Made by a program: the position numbers and the translations under genes. The notes below the pieces were generated by a model that had not been told where the DNA came from, did not search any database, and worked only from the letters and a program-made list of their open reading frames with translations. A stretch of DNA of 57,487 bases. It comes from Akkermansia sp. (GTDB lineage Bacteria > Verrucomicrobiota > Verrucomicrobiia > Verrucomicrobiales > Akkermansiaceae). Of this stretch, positions 17,547 to 25,480 are shown piece by piece. How positions within the stretch are numbered: position 1 is the stretch's first letter; every line of letters begins with the position of its first letter. The stretch is taken from positions 1-57,487 of the forward strand of contig NZ_JAJBTT010000007.1 in the NCBI RefSeq assembly GCF_020860705.1, written 5' to 3'.

Positions 17547-18536
17547 TTAATGCTTCAACAAAGAGGAAATAGCGTCCCGTTCTTCCTTCAGTTCATTGAC
17601 GGTGGCGTCAATTTTTTCCTGGGAAAACGCGTCGATCGGGAGGCCCTGCACAATTTCCCAGCCGCCATCCTTGGTGGTGCGGATCGGGAAGGAGCAGATC
17701 AGGCCCTTTTCAATGCCGTAGGAGCCATCGGAGCAAACGGCCACGGAATACCAGTCGCCTTCCGGCGTCTGGGTAGCCAGGCTGCGGACGGTATCCACGG
17801 CGGCGGAGGCGGCGGAGGCGGCGGAAGAAGCGCCGCGGGCTTTGATGATGGCAGCGCCGCGCTGCTGCACGGTGGTGATGAAGTCACCCTTGAGCCATTC
17901 CGTATCCTTGATGACTTCCGTCACGGGCTTGCCGCCGATCTTGGCGTTAGTGAAGTCCGGATACTGGGTGGAGGAGTGATTGCCCCAGATGGTCATGTTG
18001 GTTACTTCCGTTACATGAACACCGGCCTTTTCCGCCAGCTGGCTCTTGGCGCGGTTTTCATCCAGACGGGTCATGGCGAAGAAACGGTCGGCAGGAACTC
18101 CGGTCGCATTGTGCATGGCGATCAGGGAATTCGTATTGCAGGGGTTGCCGACGACGAGCACGCGAACGTCCTTGGCCGCGCTGCGGGCAATGGCCTGGCC
18201 CTGGCCGATGAACACTTTGCCGTTGATGTCCAGCAGGTCCTTGCGTTCCATACCGGCCTTGCGGGGAACGGAGCCTACCAGCAGGCACCAGTTGGCGCCG
18301 GCGAACGCTTCATCGGGATCACAAGTAGGAACTATTTCATTAATCAGCGGAAACGCGGCATCACGCAGTTCCATTACCACCCCTTCCAGAGCATTCATGG
18401 CCGGGGGAATTTCCAGCAGGCGCAGGTTGATCGGCTGATCCGGTCCCAGCATGCTGCCGGAAGCAATGCGGAACAGCAGGGAATAGGCAATTTGGCCGGC
18501 GGCTCCTGTAACGGTAACGGTGATAGGTGTTTTCAT
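17547..18536 (-). CDS. mdh: NAD-dependent malate dehydrogenase
   Basis: Reversibly oxidises malate to oxaloacetate with NAD, in the cytoplasm, for the TCA cycle or the reductive succinate-propionate branch used by fermenters. The 329-residue product has the N-terminal Rossmann motif [19 protein letters not shown], the substrate-binding [14 protein letters not shown] segment, the catalytic His in [12 protein letters not shown], and the [11 protein letters not shown] helix typical of this dimeric MDH type. Length and start are standard. It is monocistronic, with its own promoter at 18580-18608 and a strong terminator. It is divergent from ugd. Confidence 0.97.
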   Translation of the reverse strand: MKTPITVTVTGAAGQIAYSLLFRIASGSMLGPDQPINLRLLEIPPAMNALEGVVMELRDAAFPLINEIVPTCDPDEAFAGANWCLLVGSVPRKAGMERKDLLDINGKVFIGQGQAIARSAAKDVRVLVVGNPCNTNSLIAMHNATGVPADRFFAMTRLDENRAKSQLAEKAGVHVTEVTNMTIWGNHSSTQYPDFTNAKIGGKPVTEVIKDTEWLKGDFITTVQQRGAAIIKARGASSAASAASAAVDTVRSLATQTPEGDWYSVAVCSDGSYGIEKGLICSFPIRTTKDGGWEIVQGLPIDAFSQEKIDATVNELKEERDAISSLLKH

Positions 18537-18579
18537 AACGTTAAATTAAAAATAAACAGATCTTTTCTGTCTGGTCGTG

Positions 18580-18608
18580 GTTATAACACACGGAAAGGAG
18601 GCGCTCAA
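18580..18608 (-). promoter_or_regulatory. Sigma70-type promoter of mdh
   Basis: On the minus strand TTGAGC (18608-18603) and TATAAC (18585-18580) are spaced by exactly 17 bases, about 45 bases before the mdh ATG. Good match to the housekeeping consensus. Confidence 0.7.
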
Positions 18609-18655
18609 TCAGGAACTTTTTATTTTGGCAGAAAAAATCCCCTCTCCCATTATGC

Positions 18656-18684
18656 TTGAACATTAGTCCGGGCACCCTTATCCT
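18656..18684 (+). promoter_or_regulatory. Possible sigma70-type promoter of ugd
   Basis: TTGAAC (18656-18661) and TATCCT (18679-18684) are separated by 17 bases, about 41 bases before the ugd ATG. The -10 box matches only four of six consensus bases. Confidence 0.4.
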
Positions 18685-18725
18685 TAAAAGCAATCAAGTT
18701 TTTACCATAAATTTGTACTAACACC

Positions 18726-20048
18726 ATGAATTTAACTATTATTGGCAGTGGTTACGTGGGACTGACCACCGGCACCTGTTTTGCGGAAATGGGCCATCAT
18801 GTCATTTGCGTGGACAACAACGAGGAAAAGGTACGCACTCTCCAATCCGGATCCATCCCCATTTACGAACCCAAGCTGGAAGATCTCGTCAGGAAAAACG
18901 TGGCGGTGGGCCGTCTGGAATTTTCACCATCCATTGCGGACTCCATTCCGGAAAGCGACGTCATCTTCATCGCCGTGCCCACGCCCCCCAATACGGATGG
19001 CTCCGTGGACCTGACCTACATTGAAAAAGTGGCGAGGGAAATCGCCCAGGTGCTGACACCGGAAATGGGCTACAAGGTCATTGTGGACAAATCCACCGTA
19101 CCGGTTAAAACCGGAGAAAAAGTCCGCCAGACCATCAAACGCTACGCGGGGCCGGACGTGCAGTTCGACATCGTTTCCAACCCGGAGTTTTTGAGGGAAG
19201 GATGCGCGGTGGACGACCTGCTGCATCCCGACCGCATCGTCATCGGCGCCAACTCGGAACGCGCCATGGACGTCATCAAGCGCGTTTACCAGTCCGTCCA
19301 TGCCCCCATTCTGGAAACGGACGTCAACTCCGCAGAACTCATCAAGCATGCGGCCAACTCCTTCCTAGCCCTGAAAATCTCCTACATCAACGCCGTCGCC
19401 AAGGTCTGCGAAAAAACGGGGGCGGACGTGGAACTGGTGGCGGAAGGCATCGGCATGGACAAGCGCATCTCCCGCCACTTCCTCAACGCGGGACTGGGTT
19501 ACGGGGGCTCCTGCTTCCCGAAGGACGTCAAAGCCTTCATCAACATCAGTCGCACGCTGGGCATCCCCTTCACCCTGCTGGAGGAAGTGGAACATATCAA
19601 CGACACCCAGCACATCCACTTCCTGGACCAGATCAGGGAACGCCTCTGGGTGCTCAAGGATAAGAAAATAGCCGTTTGGGGCCTGGCATTCAAGCAGAAC
19701 ACGGACGACATCCGGGAATCCATCGCCCTCAAGCTGTGCGAAAAACTCCGCAGGGAAGGAGCCATCGTTACCGCCACGGACCCCAAGGCCATGCATACCG
19801 CCCGTCCCATTCTGGAACCCTTGGGCGTCAATCTGGTGGAAGACATGTACGAATGCGCCCAGGATGCGGAAGTGCTGATCATCGCCACGGAATGGAGCGA
19901 ATACGCGAATGCGGACCTGCAAAAGCTGGCCGGCGTCATGCGCAACCGCATCATCTTTGACGGGAGGAACATTCTCTCCCCTGTCAATATCAAGGCCGTA
20001 GGATTTGAATATCATTCCGTAGGCAGGCCCTCCATTGAGGAATCCTGA
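18726..20048 (+). CDS. ugd: UDP-glucose 6-dehydrogenase
   Basis: Oxidises UDP-glucose twice to UDP-glucuronate with NAD, supplying acidic sugar for surface polysaccharide; a UDP-N-acetyl-sugar dehydrogenase is the main alternative. The 440-residue protein has the Rossmann start MNLTIIGSGYVGLTTG, the VPTPPNTDGSVDL segment, NPEFLREGCAV, and the catalytic Cys263 in YGGSCFPKD, with the C-terminal WGLAFKQNTDDIRESIAL NAD/UDP-binding motif. The start and length are normal. It stands alone, convergent with an outer-membrane barrel gene across a shared bidirectional terminator. Confidence 0.95.
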   Translation: MNLTIIGSGYVGLTTGTCFAEMGHHVICVDNNEEKVRTLQSGSIPIYEPKLEDLVRKNVAVGRLEFSPSIADSIPESDVIFIAVPTPPNTDGSVDLTYIEKVAREIAQVLTPEMGYKVIVDKSTVPVKTGEKVRQTIKRYAGPDVQFDIVSNPEFLREGCAVDDLLHPDRIVIGANSERAMDVIKRVYQSVHAPILETDVNSAELIKHAANSFLALKISYINAVAKVCEKTGADVELVAEGIGMDKRISRHFLNAGLGYGGSCFPKDVKAFINISRTLGIPFTLLEEVEHINDTQHIHFLDQIRERLWVLKDKKIAVWGLAFKQNTDDIRESIALKLCEKLRREGAIVTATDPKAMHTARPILEPLGVNLVEDMYECAQDAEVLIIATEWSEYANADLQKLAGVMRNRIIFDGRNILSPVNIKAVGFEYHSVGRPSIEES

Positions 20049-20091
20049 CCTAGACCGGAAACCATTCCGGTTCCGGGAAACATATGGATAA

Positions 20092-20128
20092 AAAGGCCTC
20101 CGGAGCATTCAGCGCTCCGGAGGCCTTT
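20092..20128. terminator. Bidirectional terminator between ugd and the outer-membrane barrel gene
   Basis: Fifteen-base perfect arms, AAAGGCCTCCGGAGC (20092-20106) and its complement (20114-20128), with a seven-base loop, lie between two convergent genes. The A/T ends give short U-tracts on both strands. Confidence 0.9.
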
Positions 20129-20157
20129 GTCATGTATTCGCTAATCCTGTTGGCCGA

Positions 20158-21138
20158 TCAAAAATCAAACTGCAATCCCGCACGCAGGTAAAAACCGGGA
20201 TCGTAATGGTACTTTTCCAGCTCATGGCTCCCGTTGCTGGTCTTGATGGTGCCGGAATTCCCGAAAGAAAAGCCGACATCCGCCACCAGCCTGGGACGCA
20301 CGCTTCCCCAGTGGCCCAACCCCACATTGGCCCCTACCCCGGCTACGCCGGAAACCCATTGGAACTGCCGGACGTGGCGGTCGCGGTGAATCGTCCAGGT
20401 GCCGGACACCACGGAAACGAAAGGCCCCCACGTCAGACCGTCGCTCACCTTATTGGTATAGGAAAGGCGGGTGCCTTCCAATTGAAGGGTCCAGTTGCGG
20501 CTGGCTTCCCATTTGAACTGAAGAAGAGGAAGGAGGGGATAATCCCCCAGCTGGGGATAATAGCCGATGCCGATGCCGTAGCTGAAGCGGTCATTCAAAG
20601 GACCTGCAAGAATGGCATGACCGCCGAAAAAGAGATTATGGCTTGTCCATGTATCGAAATCCGTGGAAATCTGCGGCGTCACGCCGAAAACCACGCGCGT
20701 TTGCCCCTTGATCTTGTAAGAAGCATTGATATTCAGCCAAACCGTATACAACCGGTCTACGTCCAGCACATCCGCGCCCTTCCCGTTGAACCAGCTCAGG
20801 CGTAGGGCAGCCGTGGAGGAAAACCCCCAGGACCCGTTGGACATACGGCACAGATTCAGGTCTGTCATCCAGTTCTGTACGTCCACGCTCCCATGCCCGT
20901 TCCTGGAATCCATGGGCCCGAGCAATTCAAAATAGGACTGCGTGGGAAAAACGGGCTTGGAAGCGGTTTCCCCTACCGGGGCCGGAGCACTGTTATAGCC
21001 GCCGGAATAGGCTTCCGCATAATACCCGGTATCATAACCGTCTGAGGAATCGGAATCCGGATAAGGCTGGGCGTTCGCCTGAGCGACCAGAGCCATGCCG
21101 GTCACAAGAGAGAGACTCGACAAAAATCGAAGGAACAT
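20158..21138 (-). CDS. Outer-membrane beta-barrel protein of unknown function
   Basis: Predicted export by the signal peptide in MFLRFLSSLSLVTGMALVAQ...ANA, which decides for the ATG at 21138 over 21177. After a Ser/Asp/Tyr-rich linker (PYPDSDSSDGYDTGYYAEAY) the remaining 260 residues are made of short amphipathic strands with aromatic girdles (WGFSSTAALRLSWF, LLPLLQFKWEASRNWTLQLEG) and the chain ends in LQFDF, the terminal-Phe signal recognised by the Bam machine. It resembles the uncharacterised DUF6268-type barrels. The gene is convergent with ugd. A porin-like or structural role is possible; no substrate can be inferred. Confidence 0.82.
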   Translation of the reverse strand: MFLRFLSSLSLVTGMALVAQANAQPYPDSDSSDGYDTGYYAEAYSGGYNSAPAPVGETASKPVFPTQSYFELLGPMDSRNGHGSVDVQNWMTDLNLCRMSNGSWGFSSTAALRLSWFNGKGADVLDVDRLYTVWLNINASYKIKGQTRVVFGVTPQISTDFDTWTSHNLFFGGHAILAGPLNDRFSYGIGIGYYPQLGDYPLLPLLQFKWEASRNWTLQLEGTRLSYTNKVSDGLTWGPFVSVVSGTWTIHRDRHVRQFQWVSGVAGVGANVGLGHWGSVRPRLVADVGFSFGNSGTIKTSNGSHELEKYHYDPGFYLRAGLQFDF

Positions 21139-21196
21139 GACCGGAAAGTATACATACGCGCGCATACGGTCAATCAAAAGATATACAAATGACTAA

Positions 21197-21478
21197 TTAA
21201 TTATCTCCACGCCCGAACAGCACTGCAACCAGCATCATCACAAAGACAAGAAGCAAGTACCAGCAGGCCACTTTGCTGCTCCTGATACACGCTCCCGCAC
21301 AAACAAGAGACACAGTAAAACAAACCGCCGCCAACAAAAGCACACCCCGCGCCAGCACGGGAAAATCCAGCGCACCGGCTCCCGCCGCAAGTAGCGTCCC
21401 CGCCACATACCCGGCAAATGACTACCGCAACCCTGCCAGCCAGGAAAAGGATGTCGTCCTCTGCCTATCCTCACTCAT
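21197..21478 (-). pseudogene. Small membrane protein gene interrupted by an in-frame amber codon
   Basis: Reading from the ATG at 21478 gives 18 residues (MSEDRQRTTSFSWLAGLR), then a TAG at 21424-21422, then without change of frame 74 more residues to the stop at 21197. The latter part contains two hydrophobic segments (LARGVLLLAAVCFTVSLVCA and CWYLLLVFVMMLVAVLF) separated by a short basic loop, the layout of a small two-helix membrane protein. A GTG at 21406 could restart translation. The simplest reading is a 93-residue gene with a nonsense mutation (CAG or TGG to TAG), but the GTG-initiated 69-residue form could be the real gene. Family not recognised. Confidence 0.5.
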
Positions 21479-21580
21479 GCACTTACTCTGCCCCACAACT
21501 TTCAGACCTCAAGCAAAAAATCAAGAAATCATTAATATTTAATTAATTATATATGAATATTCCTGTAATTATTTACCAAT

Positions 21581-22570
21581 CTATATATTTATATAATTAT
21601 TTTTAAATTTATTAAAATTATATATAAATTCGGAAGATTTATGTATCATCTTATGGCAATTAGGACATAAAACGACAAAATCTTCTTTTGTAACTTCTTC
21701 ACTGGCATTCTTTCTTTCTGCCACAGGCCTAAGGTGGTGTGCCTCTATATAATCTTTACCGATATCTCCATAACGTTCCTCTAGTTTTATTCCACACACT
21801 TCACATTTATACCCTCGTTGTTGCTTTACCCAATTACTAATTTTAGCATTTCTTTCTCGCAAAACATGCTTTCTAAATTTTAAAGTTTCTATCATTGATG
21901 GTGGTGCAGTTTCAGAATAAGCTTCTCCTTCTTCATAAAGAAACTCATTATTGGAACTATAAGACATATTATTATCAGCCATTTCAATTAATAATTTATC
22001 GTATAGACACAAAAATCTAATCAAATCTTCTAGGAATTGTTCATCTTTCAAATTATCGATATCTTTTAAACTATATTCTTTTGCTGTTATCGAAGCATTT
22101 GCATAGTAATCAGGTTTTTTTGAGCTAGATCTACTAGTTAAAGATAGAGGTTCATTTCTCAAATCTGCCAGTTCTTTTTGATTTAATAATTGACGTAAAG
22201 CCTTCGAGCGACGCAATAATTTTTGTGATTTATTTTTACCACTGAAACAAGTTACTCCTTGATTTAGAGATAAATATAATTTTTTTGTTTGAGAATCTAA
22301 TAAATAAACAATATAGATACCATCTTGGGGACTTTTTGTTGCTATAGGGTTTAGTATTGCCACCCAAGGAATATCAGCCCATTTTCCTTGACCTATACTT
22401 CCAAGAAAAATAAAATTCTGGTATTTAATATGAATTAACTCCTTGATTTGATTTGGTATTTTTGAACGTACTAAATTTCCGATAGAGTGATTTTTTATTT
22501 GGTTACTCTTTGAAGATTCTAAATAATCTTGCATCCAAGTATGTATAGATTCTAAGAGTTTTCTCATCAA
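21581..22570 (-). CDS. MrcB-domain/HNH endonuclease, probable modification-dependent (type IV) restriction enzyme
   Basis: A 329-residue protein with two domains. The N-terminal half (about 10-190) matches the MrcB_N (DUF3578) domain: IFLGSIGQGKWADIPWVAIL, then DGIYIVYLLDSQTKKLYLSLNQG. This domain is found in modification-sensing restriction systems. The C-terminus (about 250-312) is an HNH nuclease: Cys256-x2-Cys259, the core DYIEAHHL with His278 and His279, and LCPNCHKMIH with Cys302, Cys305 and His310. By analogy it reads modified DNA and cuts it, defending against phage. The gene and its flanks are strikingly AT-rich against a GC-rich chromosome, and codon use follows, pointing to recent transfer. 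It sits about 170 bases from the 3' end of tRNA-Pro, a common landing place. It is a solitary enzyme: no methylase or McrC partner is nearby. Confidence 0.85.
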   Translation of the reverse strand: MMRKLLESIHTWMQDYLESSKSNQIKNHSIGNLVRSKIPNQIKELIHIKYQNFIFLGSIGQGKWADIPWVAILNPIATKSPQDGIYIVYLLDSQTKKLYLSLNQGVTCFSGKNKSQKLLRRSKALRQLLNQKELADLRNEPLSLTSRSSSKKPDYYANASITAKEYSLKDIDNLKDEQFLEDLIRFLCLYDKLLIEMADNNMSYSSNNEFLYEEGEAYSETAPPSMIETLKFRKHVLRERNAKISNWVKQQRGYKCEVCGIKLEERYGDIGKDYIEAHHLRPVAERKNASEEVTKEDFVVLCPNCHKMIHKSSEFIYNFNKFKNNYINI

Positions 22571-22684
22571 TATAAATTATTTTAAATTAATTCCAAAAAA
22601 CACTAATTAATCCGCCAGGATATCACGATTTCTTTTGTTGAAAAAGTTTCTCTAATCTTAGTTCCTTTTTAAGCCCTTCAATGT

Positions 22685-22710
22685 TTTTTGATATCTATTT
22701 ATATCAAAAA
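22685..22710 (-). terminator. Hairpin after the tRNA-Phe/tRNA-Pro pair
   Basis: Ten-base perfect arms, TTTTTGATAT and ATATCAAAAA, with a six-base loop lie 31 bases beyond the tRNA-Pro 3' end. It is AT-rich with no distinct U-tract beyond the stem, so termination is plausible but not certain. Confidence 0.4.
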
Positions 22711-22741
22711 GCACCACAATTCTTTAACAGCTATGAAAAAA

Positions 22742-22818
22742 TGGTCGGGAAGACAGGATTCGAACCTGCGACATCCTGCTCCCAAAGCAGGCGCTCCACC
22801 AGGCTGAGCTACTTCCCG
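22742..22818 (-). tRNA. tRNA-Pro(TGG)
   Basis: A full cloverleaf can be drawn: acceptor CGGGAAG paired with CTTCCCG, D-arm TAGCTCAGCCTGG, anticodon loop TTTGGGA with anticodon TGG, T-loop GGTTCGAATCC. The 3' CCA is encoded. It lies 37 bases downstream of tRNA-Phe on the same strand. Confidence 0.96.
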
Positions 22819-22855
22819 TATAAAAAAAGGGGGGATGAAAAATTGGGAGAAAAAA

Positions 22856-22931
22856 TGGTGGCTCGGGACGGGATCGAACCGCCGACACGGGGATTTTCAA
22901 TCCCCTGCTCTACCGACTGAGCTACCGAGCC
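22856..22931 (-). tRNA. tRNA-Phe(GAA)
   Basis: Acceptor GGCTCGG pairs with CCGAGCC, the D-arm is TAGCTCAGTCGGTAGAGC, the anticodon stem CAGGGG-side loop reads TTGAAAA with anticodon GAA, and the T-loop is GGTTCGATCC. The 3' CCA is encoded. It is first of a two-tRNA unit. Confidence 0.96.
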
Positions 22932-22965
22932 ACTTGCTTGCACGCAGAACGTGTTTGCGGGGCAG

Positions 22966-22994
22966 AATCTATCACCAACTCTCCGGTATTGCAA
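22966..22994 (-). promoter_or_regulatory. Possible promoter of the tRNA-Phe/tRNA-Pro unit
   Basis: Minus-strand TTGCAA (22994-22989) and TAGATT (22971-22966) are 17 bases apart, about 35 bases before the mature tRNA-Phe. Each box matches four of six consensus bases. Confidence 0.45.
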
Positions 22995-23065
22995 CTCCAA
23001 AATATCATTTTCCCAATTTTCCTGCGTTTTGCCTTGTTACTCAGAAGGAAAAACCTCCCCGTCAA

Positions 23066-23941
23066 TCAGGAAGAGGCCTGCGCCAGAAGACCGCTCAACA
23101 CCAAAGGAAAGATCAGCGCCACCCAGGAGAGGGTGTACAGCAGGAGGGGAGGCATGTTCCGCTTCAACCTGTCCAGCACAAACATCAATACTCCCGCCAT
23201 GGCAAGGCCGTAGTAAATCCACGCATCCCCGGTGTATTCCCGCGCGGCGGCGGCCAGGCAGAAAACAACGTAAATGACAATCACTCCCATCCAGACCAGG
23301 GACCTCATGTCACGGGCGGCGGAGTCCTGTCCCTCGCCCTCCTCTTCTTCATTCCACCGTTTCCGGCTGAACATGCTCAGAATAACCAGGGCTACCAGAT
23401 ACCACGTGGATGTGGATAATTGGCCGCTCCATCCCCCTCCCATCGTCCCGTAAAAGTAGGCAGGAATTCCGGCGCCCGTCGCAAATGAAACGGCAGCAAA
23501 GAACGATCCCAGGACAAATCCTGAAGAAGGATTCTCTTTTTTGCGCAGATTGGTGGAAAAGTAAAGGAAGAGCAGGCTGCAAACTCCCGGCAGAAGGGCA
23601 AACTGGAAGATCACCACACCCAATTGGAAGAACATGATCCACAGCCCCGTCACGCCGGCCACCGCGATGAGCAGGGAGATGACGAAACAGTGCTTTTTGG
23701 CAAACAACAGACATTCATCCGAGTATAGGGAAGGCCCTCCCCGGAATACTTTCAGCACCCGGTCCAGCATGTTGACGCACCAAACAGCCACAAACAGGAA
23801 TTGGTACAGCCAGGGAGACGAGACTACCACCAGATGCGACTGGCTGACGGCAAAAGCCCAAGCAATGGCGGCAGAAGGGATCTCCAGTCCCATCAGGGAA
23901 AACCACGCCCACCAGGGGGGCCTCTTCAGCACCTGCTCCAT
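23066..23941 (-). CDS. Polytopic membrane protein, UbiA prenyltransferase-like
   Basis: A 291-residue integral membrane protein with eight or nine hydrophobic segments and one acidic cytoplasmic loop (RKRWNEEEEGEGQDSAARD, about residues 193-211). The second helix ends in CVNMLDRVLK, which resembles the DR(x)xD signature of UbiA-like prenyltransferases from Planctomycetes and Verrucomicrobia, and KENPSSGFVLGSFFA...GAGIP resembles their second motif. The acidic metal-binding motif is incomplete, so activity is doubtful. It has no operon partner: tRNA-Phe lies beyond its stop and rpmE2 is divergent. It may be a UbiA-fold protein of other function. Confidence 0.6.
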   Translation of the reverse strand: MEQVLKRPPWWAWFSLMGLEIPSAAIAWAFAVSQSHLVVVSSPWLYQFLFVAVWCVNMLDRVLKVFRGGPSLYSDECLLFAKKHCFVISLLIAVAGVTGLWIMFFQLGVVIFQFALLPGVCSLLFLYFSTNLRKKENPSSGFVLGSFFAAVSFATGAGIPAYFYGTMGGGWSGQLSTSTWYLVALVILSMFSRKRWNEEEEGEGQDSAARDMRSLVWMGVIVIYVVFCLAAAAREYTGDAWIYYGLAMAGVLMFVLDRLKRNMPPLLLYTLSWVALIFPLVLSGLLAQASS

Positions 23942-24027
23942 TTTCCGTTACATCATCCCCATAACCGTTTCCCCCGCAAGCCTCCGAACCGTCATTTGCA
24001 GACTTCCGCATTTTTATGCAGGGATGC

Positions 24028-24055
24028 TTGACATGCAATAAAACACACCTATACT
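24028..24055 (+). promoter_or_regulatory. Strong sigma70-type promoter of the L31 gene
   Basis: A perfect TTGACA (24028-24033) and TATACT (24050-24055) are separated by 16 bases, 36 bases before the L31 ATG. One of the best housekeeping promoters in the window. Confidence 0.82.
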
Positions 24056-24091
24056 GGTGCTCCCCTTGCGTCGGAAACGCAATACATCACC

Positions 24092-24367
24092 ATGAAGAAA
24101 GATATTCATCCCCAGTATAATCCGGTCGTTTTCGTTGACATCACCACCGGACGCCGCTTCATCACCCGTTCCACCGTTCGTTCCCCCAAGACGGAAGTTA
24201 TTGACGGGGTTGAACATTTCGTGGTTTCCTGCGGGATCACGTCCGATTCCCATCCGTTCTTCACCGGCAAGAACCAGTTCGTGGACACGGAAGGCCGCAT
24301 CGACAAGTTCCAGAAGCGTTTCGGCACCGTCCGCCGCAGCGGCGGCAAGCCCAAGCTCAACAAGTAA
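24092..24367 (+). CDS. rpmE2: Large-subunit ribosomal protein L31, type B
   Basis: Component of the 50S subunit that contacts 5S rRNA and bridges to the 30S head. The 91-residue sequence is the longer type-B form: MKKDIHPQYNPVVFVDI, RSTVRSPKTEVIDG, and SDSHPFFTGKNQFVDTEGRIDKFQKRFG. It lacks the four-cysteine zinc site of type-A L31, so it does not need zinc, and only one Cys (CGITSD) remains. It has its own strong promoter and a U-rich terminator, so it is transcribed alone and probably at high level. Start and length are standard. Confidence 0.96.
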   Translation: MKKDIHPQYNPVVFVDITTGRRFITRSTVRSPKTEVIDGVEHFVVSCGITSDSHPFFTGKNQFVDTEGRIDKFQKRFGTVRRSGGKPKLNK

Positions 24368-24390
24368 GGCTTGTTCCCCAACAGTTTTCC

Positions 24391-24428
24391 AACCCCGTTT
24401 CCTTTCCGGAAAACGGGGTTTTTTATTT
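24391..24428 (+). terminator. Rho-independent terminator of the L31 gene
   Basis: AACCCCGTTT (24391-24400) pairs with AAACGGGGTT (24411-24420), followed by TTTTATTT. It begins 24 bases after the stop. Confidence 0.93.
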
Positions 24429-24472
24429 GAAGGCTTCTCTTTGCCTCTTTTTCCTGCTTCACTGGCGGCAGC

Positions 24473-25480
24473 ATGACGTTGACACCGGACCATTTTGACA
24501 GCCAGTCTGCGGAATTTCTCCGCTCCGGACGGCCCGTGCTTGCCGGCATCAGTGGCGGACGGGATTCCATGGCACTGCTTTCCCTGCTGTCCGGCATGCA
24601 GGGCTGCAACCTTATCGCCTGCCACATCCACCACGGCTTGCGCCCGGAGGCGGAGGAGGAGGCGCAGTTCGTCCGCCAATACGCCGCCTCCCTGGGGGTC
24701 CCCTGTGTCTGGGAACGAGTCGACGTGCGCAGCATGGCCAGCACCATGAAAGTTTCCATTGAAGAAGCGGCACGGCATGCACGGCAGGCTTTATTCCTGA
24801 AATGGTCCGCAGACCGTCCGGGGGCTTTCGTAGCCCTGGCCCACCACCGGAACGACCAGCAGGAGACAGCGCTTCTTCACCTGTGCCGCGGGGCTTCCGG
24901 CATTCACGGCATGTCTCCCGTCTCCACCTGGGCAAACGGGCTGACCGTCGTGCGGCCTCTGCTGGATTTTTCCAGGGAGGACATTACCGCCTACCTGAAC
25001 CATCATCATATTCCGTGGCGGGAGGACGCCAGCAACCAGTCTACTGAATACACCAGGAATGCCCTGCGCCATGAAATCATTCCCAAGTTGAACACCCTGT
25101 TCAAGCGCGATACCAGCCTTTCCTTTTCACGTGCCTGCCGCATGGAGAACCGGATACGCACGGCGTTGTCCCAGGCCCTGGAATCCATGATCCTGACGGA
25201 TCCCCAGGGGCGCCTGTTCCTGCCGAAGGTCAACCAGCTCCCTGCGGAGCTGAAGCAATGCGCCGTGCATGATTACCTGCGCCGGCAACACGTTCCGGAC
25301 CTGACGGAGGATGCCGTGCTGCGGGTGATGGACATCCTGAAGACGGATGGACCTTCCCGGACTTCCCTGCCCGGAGGCAAGCTGGCCGTACGCAAGGAGA
25401 AACGCCTGCTGATCAAGGACGCGCCGCCCCCTGTCAATAGAGGGGAGCAACGCCCTGGGGATACAGCAGGTGGAATTTGA
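24473..25480 (+). CDS. tilS: tRNA(Ile)-lysidine synthase
   Basis: Attaches lysine to C34 of the CAT-anticodon tRNA-Ile using ATP, so that AUA codons are read as Ile; essential in most bacteria. The PP-loop ATP pyrophosphatase motif is seen as GISGGRDSMALL (residues 25-36), followed by ACHIHHGLRPEAEEEAQFV, EEAARHARQALF, LAHHRNDQQETALLHLCRGA and REDASNQSTEYTRNALRHEIIP, all typical of TilS. At 335 residues it is a short form with little of the C-terminal domain of the E. coli enzyme. Its last 47 bases overlap the 3' end of the convergent phosphotransacetylase gene. Confidence 0.93.
   Translation: MTLTPDHFDSQSAEFLRSGRPVLAGISGGRDSMALLSLLSGMQGCNLIACHIHHGLRPEAEEEAQFVRQYAASLGVPCVWERVDVRSMASTMKVSIEEAARHARQALFLKWSADRPGAFVALAHHRNDQQETALLHLCRGASGIHGMSPVSTWANGLTVVRPLLDFSREDITAYLNHHHIPWREDASNQSTEYTRNALRHEIIPKLNTLFKRDTSLSFSRACRMENRIRTALSQALESMILTDPQGRLFLPKVNQLPAELKQCAVHDYLRRQHVPDLTEDAVLRVMDILKTDGPSRTSLPGGKLAVRKEKRLLIKDAPPPVNRGEQRPGDTAGGI

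Noticed and set aside
17780..17850. Repeated GCGGCGGAG-like triplets inside mdh, at first taken for a microsatellite insertion
   Set aside because: They encode the [11 protein letters not shown] helix that is typical of this malate dehydrogenase family, so they are ordinary coding sequence.
22571..22741. Direct repeat of the tRNA-Pro 3' end as an attachment site of the nuclease island
   Set aside because: Compared by eye with the far side (21479-21600); no matching repeat was found.
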